From a virus, in the IMG/VR virus record IMGVR_UViG_3300044825_000382, positions 1 through 38,357 of that record: 38,357 bases of DNA. One strand, given 5' to 3'. This document shows, piece by piece, positions 1 through 8,700 of the stretch (position 1 is the first letter of the stretch; each line of letters starts with the position of its first letter). The notes below the pieces were generated by a model. That model was not told where the DNA came from, made no database searches, and saw only the letters and a list, made by a program, of their open reading frames with translations. Made by a program: the position numbers and the translations under genes.

Positions 1-125
1 GTCGAGCATTTGGTCGAAGTTGTCGTTATTGGCCACGTGATGCCCATTCCCAGTAGTCGCGTTCTTTGTAGGTGTCGCGTAGTCGTGTTTGTAGTTCGGT
101 GATTTCGGTTCGGAGTCGTTCGATT
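1..125. repeat. Terminal direct repeat, left copy (circular closure)
   Basis: Bases 1-125 are identical to 38233-38357. The repeat cuts through two minus-strand genes (the 58-aa coiled-coil gene and the 77-aa gene whose full copy is at 38035-38268; its first 36 bases lie at 1-36). A break inside coding sequence points to an assembly overlap of a circular or circularly permuted genome rather than a physical terminal repeat. Confidence 0.9.
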
Positions 126-202
126 TCGTCGGCGGCCTCGCTGCAGATAGGCAACTGACCACCGTACTTGTGGCGTAGTCGAGTCACGATGTTGTCGTTC
201 AT
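26..202 (-). CDS. Small coiled-coil protein, unknown function
   Basis: A 58-aa protein whose second half is a predicted helix with heptad-like spacing (EAADEIERLRTEITELQTRL), ending in a Trp/Arg-rich tail. The start at 202 is chosen because it makes an ATGA overlap with the stop of the upstream DUF6378-like gene, as is usual in this operon. Its end overlaps by 11 bases the GTG start of the 77-aa gene that continues across the circle junction. No enzymatic motif is visible; it may be a dimeric accessory protein of the replication operon. Confidence 0.75.
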   Translation of the reverse strand: MNDNIVTRLRHKYGGQLPICSEAADEIERLRTEITELQTRLRDTYKERDYWEWASRGQ

Positions 203-480
203 AGGGTTGTTTCCCATCCGCAGGCGGCGTATCCGGCGAGGTCTGTCCACGAGTCTTGTTTGTCTGGTTGCCAGGAGATGCGGGAGAGTTTGAGGAGGCA
301 CATGAGGGCGGCTACGTCGTGGGCGCGGATTGGGATGCCGAGGTAGGCTTCCCACATTCGGGCGGTGCGGGTGAAGTCTTGGGTGGGTTCGCCGTATTGG
401 TTGTTGCGATCTCCGTTGATGAGTTCTTCGGCTTGACGGAGCAGGTCGGTGCGTGGGGTGGTCATGATTCTGGTCATCAT
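199..480 (-). CDS. DUF6378-like phage protein
   Basis: A 93-aa protein. The pattern GDRNNQYG, then a DFTRTARMW stretch, then DVAALMCLLKLSRIS and a closing D-LAGYAA matches the small phage family DUF6378, whose members sit in replication or nucleotide-metabolism clusters; their biochemical role is not established. The start is taken at 480, where ATGATG overlaps the stop of the replication gene (477-479); 477 or 465 are alternatives. The upstream extension in frame is Arg/Pro-rich antisense sequence and is not part of the gene. Confidence 0.8.
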   Translation of the reverse strand: MMTRIMTTPRTDLLRQAEELINGDRNNQYGEPTQDFTRTARMWEAYLGIPIRAHDVAALMCLLKLSRISWQPDKQDSWTDLAGYAACGWETTL

Positions 481-1223
481 CCTGGGCGGCATTCGCAGGG
501 GTGGGCGTATTCGTAGCCTTTGTCGTCGGTGAAGTACAGCCATCCGTTGTTGCATTTGGAGCATGGTTCCCATCTGGGGATTTCGATCTCTGGGGTGTCG
601 GGTTCTTGGGGGTTCATGTCGTCTAACCATCTTTCGGCGTTGAGCCATGTAGCGGGGTGGGCGGTGTATTGGGGGTCTTCGGTTCGTCGCATCGCCGCAT
701 AGAGGTTGCAGCCTGCAACTATTTGTTCGGTGGTGGCTGTTTTGCGGGCTTTCTTCCAGGCTTTGAGTGCGGCTCCTTTGCCTACTTTGCGTGGGTAGAT
801 CGCCCAGAACTCTGCGAACCCATCATCGACAGATGATGAAGAGAGTGATGGTTCTAACTGACGGTTCTCTAATGATGGTTCAGCGCGGAAGCCCACTTCC
901 GCTGGCCCAGAAGAAGCCGACTTCCGCTGGCCCATAGGAAGTCCACTTCCGCTGGAAGCCAAGTTCAACTGGTACAGGTAGGTCGAATACTTGTGATCGT
1001 TGCGGCAACGACGGCTGGTAGAAATCAAACCGGCTTCTTCAAGACCGGTGACATGACTCGACACTTGACGTGCCGACATTCCGCATTTTTCTGCGATCCG
1101 TTTCATTCCCGGCCAACATTCGCCGTCGTCGTTCGCATGATCAGCCAACGCCAACAACACAAGTTTCGCACCGGATGACGTGGTGGTTTGTTCCCACGCC
1201 CAAGACATAGCCTTGATGCTCAT
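477..1223 (-). CDS. Replication initiator/helicase-loader-like protein with winged helix and zinc ribbon
   Basis: 248 aa in three parts. Residues about 18-70 form a winged helix (AKLVLLALADHANDDGECWP, then a recognition helix SARQVSSHVTGLEEAGL). A Ser/Gly/Pro linker spans about 88-135. A C-terminal domain begins FWAIYPRKVGKGAALKAWKK, typical of phage replication proteins of the lambda-O/DnaD-like type. A four-cysteine ribbon (C221, C224, C243, C245) ends the protein. GAAAGG precedes the ATG at 1223, and the ATG overlaps the stop of the gene upstream (ATGA). The linker DNA carries tandem iterons, so the protein probably binds inside its own gene. The initiator role is inferred from domains and iterons. 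Confidence 0.8.
   Translation of the reverse strand: MSIKAMSWAWEQTTTSSGAKLVLLALADHANDDGECWPGMKRIAEKCGMSARQVSSHVTGLEEAGLISTSRRCRNDHKYSTYLYQLNLASSGSGLPMGQRKSASSGPAEVGFRAEPSLENRQLEPSLSSSSVDDGFAEFWAIYPRKVGKGAALKAWKKARKTATTEQIVAGCNLYAAMRRTEDPQYTAHPATWLNAERWLDDMNPQEPDTPEIEIPRWEPCSKCNNGWLYFTDDKGYEYAHPCECRPG
821..955. repeat. Putative replication origin: iterons inside the initiator gene
   Basis: Three contiguous 25-bp units (955-931, 930-906, 905-881 on the minus strand) share CCAGCGGAAGT, then a G at position 13 and CTTC at 15-18. Because 25 is not a multiple of 3, the core is read in three frames (SGS, QRK, PAEV), so DNA rather than protein is conserved. Next to them the 9-mer GAACCRTCA occurs three times (881-873, 867-859, 854-846) at 13-14-bp steps, followed by a small dyad CATCAT/ATGATG at 821-838. 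In lambda the iterons likewise lie within gene O. Function is inferred. Confidence 0.65.
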
Positions 1224-1450
1224 AGCAACCTTTCGCTTGTTTTCACTCCTCGCTTCTCAGCATAGCACTTGCTAGACTGGTGATGCGCGGCTTTCGCTTC
1301 CTCCTCAGATGTGTAACGCGCTACCTGGGATCGGTCCCGGTCGGTTGAGTTTGCTCCTGGCCGGGACCACCCAAGTATCATTGGTAAGTGAAGCCGCCAG
1401 TCATCTACCGGTACACGCCATACGGTAAGGTTCGCTACACGCTTCACCAT
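1220..1450 (-). CDS. Hypothetical protein upstream of the replication gene
   Basis: 76 aa from the ATG at 1450 (MVKRVANLTVWRVPVDDW...). It has a basic middle and a SEEEAKAAHHQSSKCYAEKR tail. The stop overlaps the replication-gene ATG as ATGA, which argues that it is translated. The start is uncertain: the frame stays open to GTG 1543, only one base from the divergent terminase ATG, and the extra residues there look protein-like. Family not recognised. It would be the first cistron of the leftward operon; no convincing promoter was found before it. Confidence 0.5.
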   Translation of the reverse strand: MVKRVANLTVWRVPVDDWRLHLPMILGWSRPGANSTDRDRSQVARYTSEEEAKAAHHQSSKCYAEKRGVKTSERLL

Positions 1451-1544
1451 CAGCCAGGGAGATTCCAATACTGCTTTCTCGATCAGCCGAGACAACCGAT
1501 AGTTGTAGCGTGCAACATTTGGGAAGCGTTGAAACAGGTACACG

Positions 1545-3536
1545 ATGACAGGTAACGAACGATCAGGTCGCCGCGACGTACCGACCGAAGACAAAGTACG
1601 GTTCTGGGAAGCCCGCGCCGCAGGTATCTCGATCAAAGAAGCCTGCAAGATCGCCGGTATCCACTACAACACCGGCCAGAAGTGGGATGCGAAACGCCGC
1701 AAACTGGAAGTTGAGCAGAAAGTTGCCGACTTCGCGGAACGTACCGCCCTGTATAAAGACAATCGAAGCGGCAAAAGTCTTGAAGCCCTACGTTCCGACC
1801 TGGATCAGGCCGCAGACCTACCCCCCGTTATCCCGTATGCGCGTCTTTCCGAACGTGCGAAACGCGGATGGGACGACTTCGACTACTTCCGACGTGTCTA
1901 CCTGGGGCGTGTCCCGTCGCCGTGGCAGGTAGAAGCCGCATACAAAATCGTTCAGTACCTTGAATCGGAAGAAAAAGAGTTCCTAGTCCTCAACTGTCCC
2001 CCTGGTGCAGGCAAATCCACCTTGTTCCACGATGTCGCCGTGTGGTGCATCGTCCGAAACCGTGGCATCCGTGTCCTCTACGGGTCTATCTCGCAGACTT
2101 TGGCGAAGATGTACAGCCGCCGTATCCGCGAAACCCTCGAACGTCCTACCCGTCTGATCGTTGACCCTGAACTGGTCAAGAAAGGGTTGGCGGTAGACGC
2201 CGAAGGGTGCCTCGCGCAGGACTACGGCAGGTTCAAACCCACCGCATCCGGCTCCCTGTGGCGTGCCGAAGAGTTCATTGTTGAACAGGAAGGGTTCCGC
2301 ACCCTCGACAACAAGGAACCGACCGTCTCAGCGTACGGTATCGACTCCGAGTTCATCGGCCACCGCGCCGACCTCTGCCTTTTCGATGACGTGGCTTCCC
2401 CAGAAAACGCGAAAGAGTCGGTCGCACGCGACCGCCTGTTGGAACGATGGGATTCGATGGCCGAAGCCCGCTGCGACCCAGGTGGCCTGGTCGCTGTGAT
2501 CGGCCAGAGGCTCGGACCCGGCGACCTCTACGCCCATTGCTTGTCAAAAGTCACATACGAAGACGATGACGATGATGACGGCCAGGACATCACCGCCGAA
2601 GACCGGATGAAAGACCCAGTAAAAAAGTCGAAATACCACCTGATCACGTTCAAGGCGTACTACGAAGAACTTGATACTGGGAATCATTCTCGAAAAAAGA
2701 CTGCTGCCCCCTGGCCCAACGGTCCGCTCCTCGACCCGGTACGTCTCCCCTGGAAAGACCTGTCGTACATCCGCTACAACCAGCCCACCAAGTTCCGGGT
2801 CGTCTACCAGCAAGAAGACATCGACCTGGACTACCAGTTGGTTGAACGAGTCATGCTCACCGGAGGCACCGGCGTCGATGGCGTCCACTACGAAGGCTGC
2901 ATCGACCGTGACCGGCAACCCGGCTACATCGCCCGCAACCTCTCACAACCGTGGATCAGCATGATCTCCGTAGACCCGTCACCCGCAAACTTTTGGGGTG
3001 TGATCTGGACAATCGTCCAACCCGACATCGGTCTCTACCACGTCGTTGACCTGGAACGAGTCAAACTCACCGCCGAAGAACTGCTCGGCTACGACATGGC
3101 AACCGGCCAATACTGCGGCATCCTCGAAGAATGGGTACAACGAGCCGACGACATGGGCTACCCCGTCAGCCACATCGTTGTCGAAGTGAACGCCGCCCAA
3201 CGATTCCTGCTCGCCCACGACTTCGTGCGCCGCTGGCAAGCATCCCGCCAAGTTCTCGTCATCCCCCACACGACCAGCCGAAACAAACTGGACGAGAACC
3301 TCGGATTGGAAGCGTTGATCCCACCGGTTGTCCGATCCGGGTCGCTTCGTTTGCCCACCATGACCGGCAACTGGAAGACCCTCGCCCTCATTGAAGAACT
3401 GATCTCTTGGACCAAAGACAAAAAGAAAGGAACGGACTTGGCGATGAGTTTGTGGTTCACGCTTCTCCACGCACCCAAACTCACCGAACCCAAACTGCCA
3501 CCCCGAATGTGGCGTCCCTCATTCCTAGCAGGGTAA
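1545..3536 (+). CDS. terL: Terminase large subunit with N-terminal HTH
   Basis: 663 aa. DNA-packaging ATPase/nuclease: a Walker A-type loop (NCPPGAGKST, about residues 150-160), Walker B LCLFDDV (about 276-282), and a C-terminal RNase-H-like nuclease with SVDPSPANFWG (about 474), VVEVNAAQ (about 545) and a late Asp in DLAMSLW. Residues about 11-55 look like a helix-turn-helix (GISIKEACKIAGIHYNTGQK) of the kind found in small terminase subunits. No separate small-terminase gene is visible, so DNA recognition may be fused here. AACAGG precedes the ATG weakly. It opens the late plus-strand block. Confidence 0.93.
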   Translation: MTGNERSGRRDVPTEDKVRFWEARAAGISIKEACKIAGIHYNTGQKWDAKRRKLEVEQKVADFAERTALYKDNRSGKSLEALRSDLDQAADLPPVIPYARLSERAKRGWDDFDYFRRVYLGRVPSPWQVEAAYKIVQYLESEEKEFLVLNCPPGAGKSTLFHDVAVWCIVRNRGIRVLYGSISQTLAKMYSRRIRETLERPTRLIVDPELVKKGLAVDAEGCLAQDYGRFKPTASGSLWRAEEFIVEQEGFRTLDNKEPTVSAYGIDSEFIGHRADLCLFDDVASPENAKESVARDRLLERWDSMAEARCDPGGLVAVIGQRLGPGDLYAHCLSKVTYEDDDDDDGQDITAEDRMKDPVKKSKYHLITFKAYYEELDTGNHSRKKTAAPWPNGPLLDPVRLPWKDLSYIRYNQPTKFRVVYQQEDIDLDYQLVERVMLTGGTGVDGVHYEGCIDRDRQPGYIARNLSQPWISMISVDPSPANFWGVIWTIVQPDIGLYHVVDLERVKLTAEELLGYDMATGQYCGILEEWVQRADDMGYPVSHIVVEVNAAQRFLLAHDFVRRWQASRQVLVIPHTTSRNKLDENLGLEALIPPVVRSGSLRLPTMTGNWKTLALIEELISWTKDKKKGTDLAMSLWFTLLHAPKLTEPKLPPRMWRPSFLAG

Positions 3537-3575
3537 TCATGTATCCTGGTAGCAGGTCTGCCCTTAGGAGTATGC

Positions 3576-5336
3576 GTGCGGTCAATCGAAGAAATCGTTG
3601 GGATGTATCGGACACGGCGCACCAACCTCGGTCCTATCCATGCTCAGATGCAAGAAGTACGCCAGTTGGCAAACGGCGACATCATCATCCCGTTGAACGA
3701 ACTGGATCGTAACGCCCGTTCATCCGTCGCCAACCTGCTTGTCCAGGGTCTCGATCAGATGTCGATGCGTGTCGCATCCACGATGCCGTCCCCGTTTTTC
3801 CCAGCGTTGAAGGAAGGCCAGGAAAGGTCAAAGGAATACGCTGCTCTTCGCAAGAAAGCATTGTTGGCGATGTGGGATGCCAACAAGATGAACATGAAGA
3901 TGCGGCGTCGCGCCCGCCACCTCTTAGCCTACTCGTCGTCGCCGGTGATGTTGAAGCCAGACTTCCGGACTCTCACCCCGAAGTGGCACATCCGCAACCC
4001 GCTCGACACCTACCCCTGTCCGTCCGACGATCCGGACAACCCGGTTCCCTACGACTGCATCTTCACTTACCGCAAGCCGTACTCGTGGCTAATCCAAAAC
4101 TACGGAACAAAGATTGACGGCAAACTTCGTCTCGGCAAAGTTGATTACGACACCATGTTCACGTTGTTGGAATACGTGGACGAATACGAAATCGTGTTGG
4201 GTGTCATCGGAGCATCCGACGATCCGAGCCTGACTCCAACTGAACGGCAAGGTTTGGAAGTTGTCGAGTTGGAACGTATCGCTAATCGTGCTGCGATGCC
4301 ACTCGCCATCGTCCCGAACCGAATCACGCTTGACCGTCCGCACGGCCAGTTCGACGGACTGCTCGGTATGTACTACACGCGAGCCAGGTTGCAGGCTCTT
4401 ACCGAAATCGCTATCGAACGTGGCATCTTCCCCGACGAATACCTGGTTGCCCGCCCCGGCGAAAACCCGGAGATCATCCAGGTCGCATCCGGCAAAGAAG
4501 GCTTGCTCGGTGTCGTCAAGGGTGGCGATCTTCGCACCCAGCAAGTGAACCCTGGCTACAAGACCGAACAGGCGTTGGACCGCTTGGAACGGCAGGAACG
4601 ACTTGAAGGTGCAATCCCCGCCGAGTTCGGTGGAGAATCCGCAACAAACATTCGCACCGGTCGTCGAGGCGAATCCGTACTGTCCGCAACCGTGGACTTC
4701 CGTGTGCAGGAAGCGCAAGAAATCTTCGCTGCCTCACTCCAAGAAGAAGACAAGGTTGCTATCGCTATCGAGAAGGCGTATTGGGGTTCAGCCGCCAAAT
4801 CGTTTTTCATCCCTGGCCGCCAATCTGTCGGCAAAGTTGACTACACCCCCAACAAGATTTGGGAAACAGATTTCCACTATGTCGCATACTCGGCTGCCGG
4901 AACCGATGTCAATAACCTGATCATCGGACTCGGCCAGCGTGTCGGCACCGGCCTGATGTCGAAAGAATCAGCCCGCGAAGCGGATCCGCTCATTTCCGAT
5001 CCTGACATGGAACACGACCGCATCATTTCAGAAGGCGTTGAAGCCGCTTTGCTTTCTTCAATCCAGCAGCAGGCCGCAAACCCCGAAGGGCCATACCAGC
5101 CCGCCGACCTCGCCGCCCTGGTCAAGAAAGTCATGGTGGAAAACAAGAGCCTGTTTGATGCGGTCAAAGAAATCGACGACGCAGCACGCGAACGACAGGC
5201 CGCCGAAGTTCCGCAAGGGTCACCGATGGCTATGCCCGGATTAGCAATGCCTGGTATGGGGGCCGAGGCTCCGATGGCTGGCCCGCCCGCTGGTGGTGGC
5301 GGTATCGAAGCGTTGCTCGCCCAGTTGGGAGGCTGA
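3576..5336 (+). CDS. Portal protein
   Basis: 586 aa directly after terminase, the usual place of the portal (dodecameric DNA channel at the capsid vertex). Visible support: an N-terminal helix, the VRQLANGDIIIPLNELD region, a wing/stem with YTRARLQALTEIAIERGIFP, and a low-complexity Gly/Met/Ala/Pro tail (about 545-586). AGGAG lies 5 bases before the GTG at 3576. An out-of-frame ATG at 3572 is ignored. The next ORF starts one base after the stop. Assignment rests on length, position and overall pattern rather than a catalytic motif. Confidence 0.85.
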   Translation: MRSIEEIVGMYRTRRTNLGPIHAQMQEVRQLANGDIIIPLNELDRNARSSVANLLVQGLDQMSMRVASTMPSPFFPALKEGQERSKEYAALRKKALLAMWDANKMNMKMRRRARHLLAYSSSPVMLKPDFRTLTPKWHIRNPLDTYPCPSDDPDNPVPYDCIFTYRKPYSWLIQNYGTKIDGKLRLGKVDYDTMFTLLEYVDEYEIVLGVIGASDDPSLTPTERQGLEVVELERIANRAAMPLAIVPNRITLDRPHGQFDGLLGMYYTRARLQALTEIAIERGIFPDEYLVARPGENPEIIQVASGKEGLLGVVKGGDLRTQQVNPGYKTEQALDRLERQERLEGAIPAEFGGESATNIRTGRRGESVLSATVDFRVQEAQEIFAASLQEEDKVAIAIEKAYWGSAAKSFFIPGRQSVGKVDYTPNKIWETDFHYVAYSAAGTDVNNLIIGLGQRVGTGLMSKESAREADPLISDPDMEHDRIISEGVEAALLSSIQQQAANPEGPYQPADLAALVKKVMVENKSLFDAVKEIDDAARERQAAEVPQGSPMAMPGLAMPGMGAEAPMAGPPAGGGGIEALLAQLGG

Positions 5337-5337
5337 C

Positions 5338-5739
5338 ATGACCGACTACTCAAATCGTTCCGATCTACGTAACCCTGCTACACGTCGCGCAAACTTCACC
5401 GGCCAAACCTACGGTGAAGCCGCACAGCAGGCTCGCGCTCAGGCTGCCGTACCGCCCGGTACTGCACCGTCAACAGTTCAGGCACAGCAGATGGCTGCAC
5501 AGCAGGCTCCTGCTCCGCGTCCTGGCGCACAACCTTTCCTCCGTCCTACGGAACGGCCAACCGAAGTAATCACCGCAGGAGCAAACTTTGGTGCTGGGCC
5601 GAGCGCGATGGAGGCTGGCATCATGCCCCGTCAGATTCCGGTAGACAACACGATGGAACAGTTGCGGCTGTTGTACGAAATGTTCCCGAATGAAGACTTG
5701 GCTGACATGATCTCCAAGTACGACTACCGTGGATACTGA
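5338..5739 (+). CDS. Small Ala/Gln/Pro-rich virion protein
   Basis: 133 aa. The N-terminal two thirds are low complexity (AQQARAQAAVPPGTAPSTVQ and a following Q/A/P run); the C-terminus is more ordered (TMEQLRLLYEMFPNEDLADM). GGGAGG precedes the ATG at 5338, and the stop overlaps the next start (TGATG). Placed between the portal and the giant internal protein, it is probably a minor head protein or assembly partner. Family not recognised. Confidence 0.75.
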   Translation: MTDYSNRSDLRNPATRRANFTGQTYGEAAQQARAQAAVPPGTAPSTVQAQQMAAQQAPAPRPGAQPFLRPTERPTEVITAGANFGAGPSAMEAGIMPRQIPVDNTMEQLRLLYEMFPNEDLADMISKYDYRGY

Positions 5740-8700
5740 TGACACAGTTCGATCTGACACCTGAGCAAGAACTCAAAATCTACAACGAACTGATTGAAGA
5801 AGATCAGCGTCGTACAGCAGCACGCGCCAAGATGACGCCAGAGTTGGCGAACAACATCGGCACGTTGTACCGCAACAACCCGTACACCAATCCCGGTGCA
5901 ATCCTTGCAGCAGGACAAGCCGTGACCGCTGGCGCAATGTCAATGGATCAGGCTATGCCGCTCATGCTGACAGCCGCTAAAAACGATCTTGATTATCGTG
6001 TCCGGCAGCAGGCACCAGCCCCCGACAAACCGGAAAAGAAAGGCTGGTTCGAACGGAACATCGCATCAAAAGTTCGCACCGCCTCACGTTGGACGTTTGC
6101 TACCCTGAACTTTGTTCCGCAGGCGGTCACCAACATTGTGTCGCAGCCGTTTACCGAAAACCCGGAAGGGCAACGCGGTTTTTTCATTTCAACTGATCTC
6201 GGAACAATGCTTGCTAACGACAACGAAGCAGGCGACGGCTGGTTCATGGGTGGCAAAGCCATGCAACTTCAAGCCGAACGCGCACGCCGTTATCGAGGCG
6301 AAATCGACGGACACGCTTTTACGCTTGGACGAGGCGCAGCAAGCCTAATCACGCAACCCGGTTCACGCGAATACAACATCCTGTCCGGTCTCGTAGACGC
6401 AGCAGCCGCGATCACTATCCCGGCAGCCCCCGGATTCAAAGCCGCACAAGGAGTTGCCTCAGTTGGTTTGGGCAAAGCAGGGATGCGGACCCTGGCCGGT
6501 CTCACCGACTTCGCATCAGCCGACATTGTTCCAGCCAAAGTCGCGTCATTCCTTGATTCTCGTGGCGGCCAAAACATTATCAACCGCATCTCCAAAATCG
6601 ACAACATTGATGACGCCCTCCGCATTTTTGATGGCGTGCAAGACATGGGTTTTATCAACAAAATGGTGGAACTCACGGATGCAACGGAAATCCGCAACTA
6701 TCTCCAAGACACTCTTGCTAAGTCCGGTCCACGATCAGTCAACGACATCAACATTTCACGGCTGGATGATGTCAAAGCAAGCATGGTTGGACGATTCTCG
6801 CCAGTAGCACGCATGATGGAAAAGGTGCCTGGCCGCCATCTCATCATTCAGGGCGGCAACGCACGCGACATCGCACGCTCGGTCCGCAACATGAACCAGT
6901 ATTTGAAGACTGCCCGCGTGGACGCGACAACACGACGCGCATTAGTTCAGCAGTTGTCAAACGATCTTGTTGATGGTGGCGGCGATGTTTTCGCAACAGT
7001 CAACACAATCCAGAACACGATCCGCCAAACCCTCCGCGCTCAGGGTGTTCCCGATGAAGCGGTCTCGGAACTGATGAGCAGCATGAAGCAGTTCATGGAC
7101 GAAAAAGACACCTACGGTGTCGCCGCTTCGCTATCGCTCAGCAACCCTTCTGATTTCGCCCAAAAGATTCCGATGGCCGATGGCACATGGAAAATCGCTA
7201 ACAACTCCAAGCCTGGTTTGATGTCAGAAACGCTGCGGACAACCCAGTTGATTCTTCCCGATGTCCGCGAAACCCGCCGTATGACCTCAAAGATCGGCTG
7301 GATTTACGGCAAGAAGCAACCCATCCTTCGTGGCGACATGAAGAAGATTGGTGCGCTCCGCAACCAAATCGACCAGATTGACCAGACCGCAGACGACGAC
7401 ATCGCCAGACTCCGTGATTCTTTGGAAGAAGGCGCAGACGAACAGGCAATCAACGACCAGATCGCCATCATTGAGAACAACCGAGAAGCCCAGGTCATGC
7501 GTATCAAGGATGAGATCGCCGACATTGGTGAACCAAAGTTGGCAGACCCATCAAAGTACGGGCAACTGCGGATGCCGTTTGCTGCACTTGAAGCGTTCCA
7601 AAATCAGATTTGGCGTCCAGTTACCCTCATGACTGGTGGCTATGTGCTTCGAAACATGGCTGACTCTGCGTTCCGTTACACGATGCAGCCAGGCTTGAAG
7701 GGCGGGGTCTTCCACCCGATTCAATGGATCAACATCGCGTCCTTCCGCCGTTTCAAAGGAACACTTACCGGCGACGATTTTGCTAGGGCCGCAGACGCAT
7801 GGGCCGACGAAGCCGCGTCAGCGTATTTCGAGGCGGTTGGTCAAGGAATCCGTGAAGGATTTGACCCGATCTCAACTGCCGCCACCGGCTATCGGCACAA
7901 GGTCTGGGGACGTGCCAGGCGTGATTCTGGGGCCGATTACCGCAAGGGCATCATGGACAACATCGCATTGATGCGTGATGATGCCGTTAGCCGTCTGTAT
8001 GCCGCAGGGTACAGCGAAGACGACATTGTTGATCTTTTCTTTGTCAACAAGGGACGAGGACTTGAATCAGCACTTGAAGGTGTACGCGACTCGTCGGAAC
8101 AGTACGCACGCAAACTTCAACGTCTTCACTCAGACCGAGACGTTTCAGCCATCGGTGACCCTAACCTGAAAACGGTAGGCTCAGCCGATTACATTCAGGC
8201 AGACGGATCGTTTACCGACTTCAACAAGTTAGGTTTGCGTGAACACGCGACAGCCCAGGGCAAGCAGCGTCTAGACCTTATGGGTGGCCGCGACCAAACA
8301 ATCCGCGATGCCATCGCTACTGGCAAAATCAAAAACACACGTGGCGAACTCAAAGACATTTACGAATACCGCGAAATCAACGGTGTCCGCAAACCAGTCG
8401 GCTATACAAAAGACTTTGAAGACGCTATCGACCGCGTAATCCGCGAAGATCAAGCCCGGATCGCCCGTGGCGAACAACCCGTTTTGGCAGACCAGTACAA
8501 GTATCGCATTGAAATCCCGGTTCGTGCTGGTGGCGCGAAGGGTGAACTTGGGAATGTTCTCAAAGGTTGGGACAAGACGGTTGATTACTTCTTCTCATCC
8601 TTGTACCCGAAGCGTTCCGCCTACCTCATGCAAAGCCCGGCGTTCCGCCAGTATTACTACCAGCAGGTCGCCCGTCTTGTTGACGAACTGGATACCACAG

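Noticed and set aside
1451-1648. N-terminal extension of the 76-aa minus gene to 1648
   Set aside because: It would overlap the terminase start by about 100 bases and its residues (SVGTSRRPDRSLP) look like antisense of the terminase N-terminus.
4089-4718. 209-aa minus ORF opposite the portal gene
   Set aside because: Shadow of the portal reading frame: Cys/Phe/His-biased, no start signals; same for the long antisense frames at 14963-16270 and 28575-30068.
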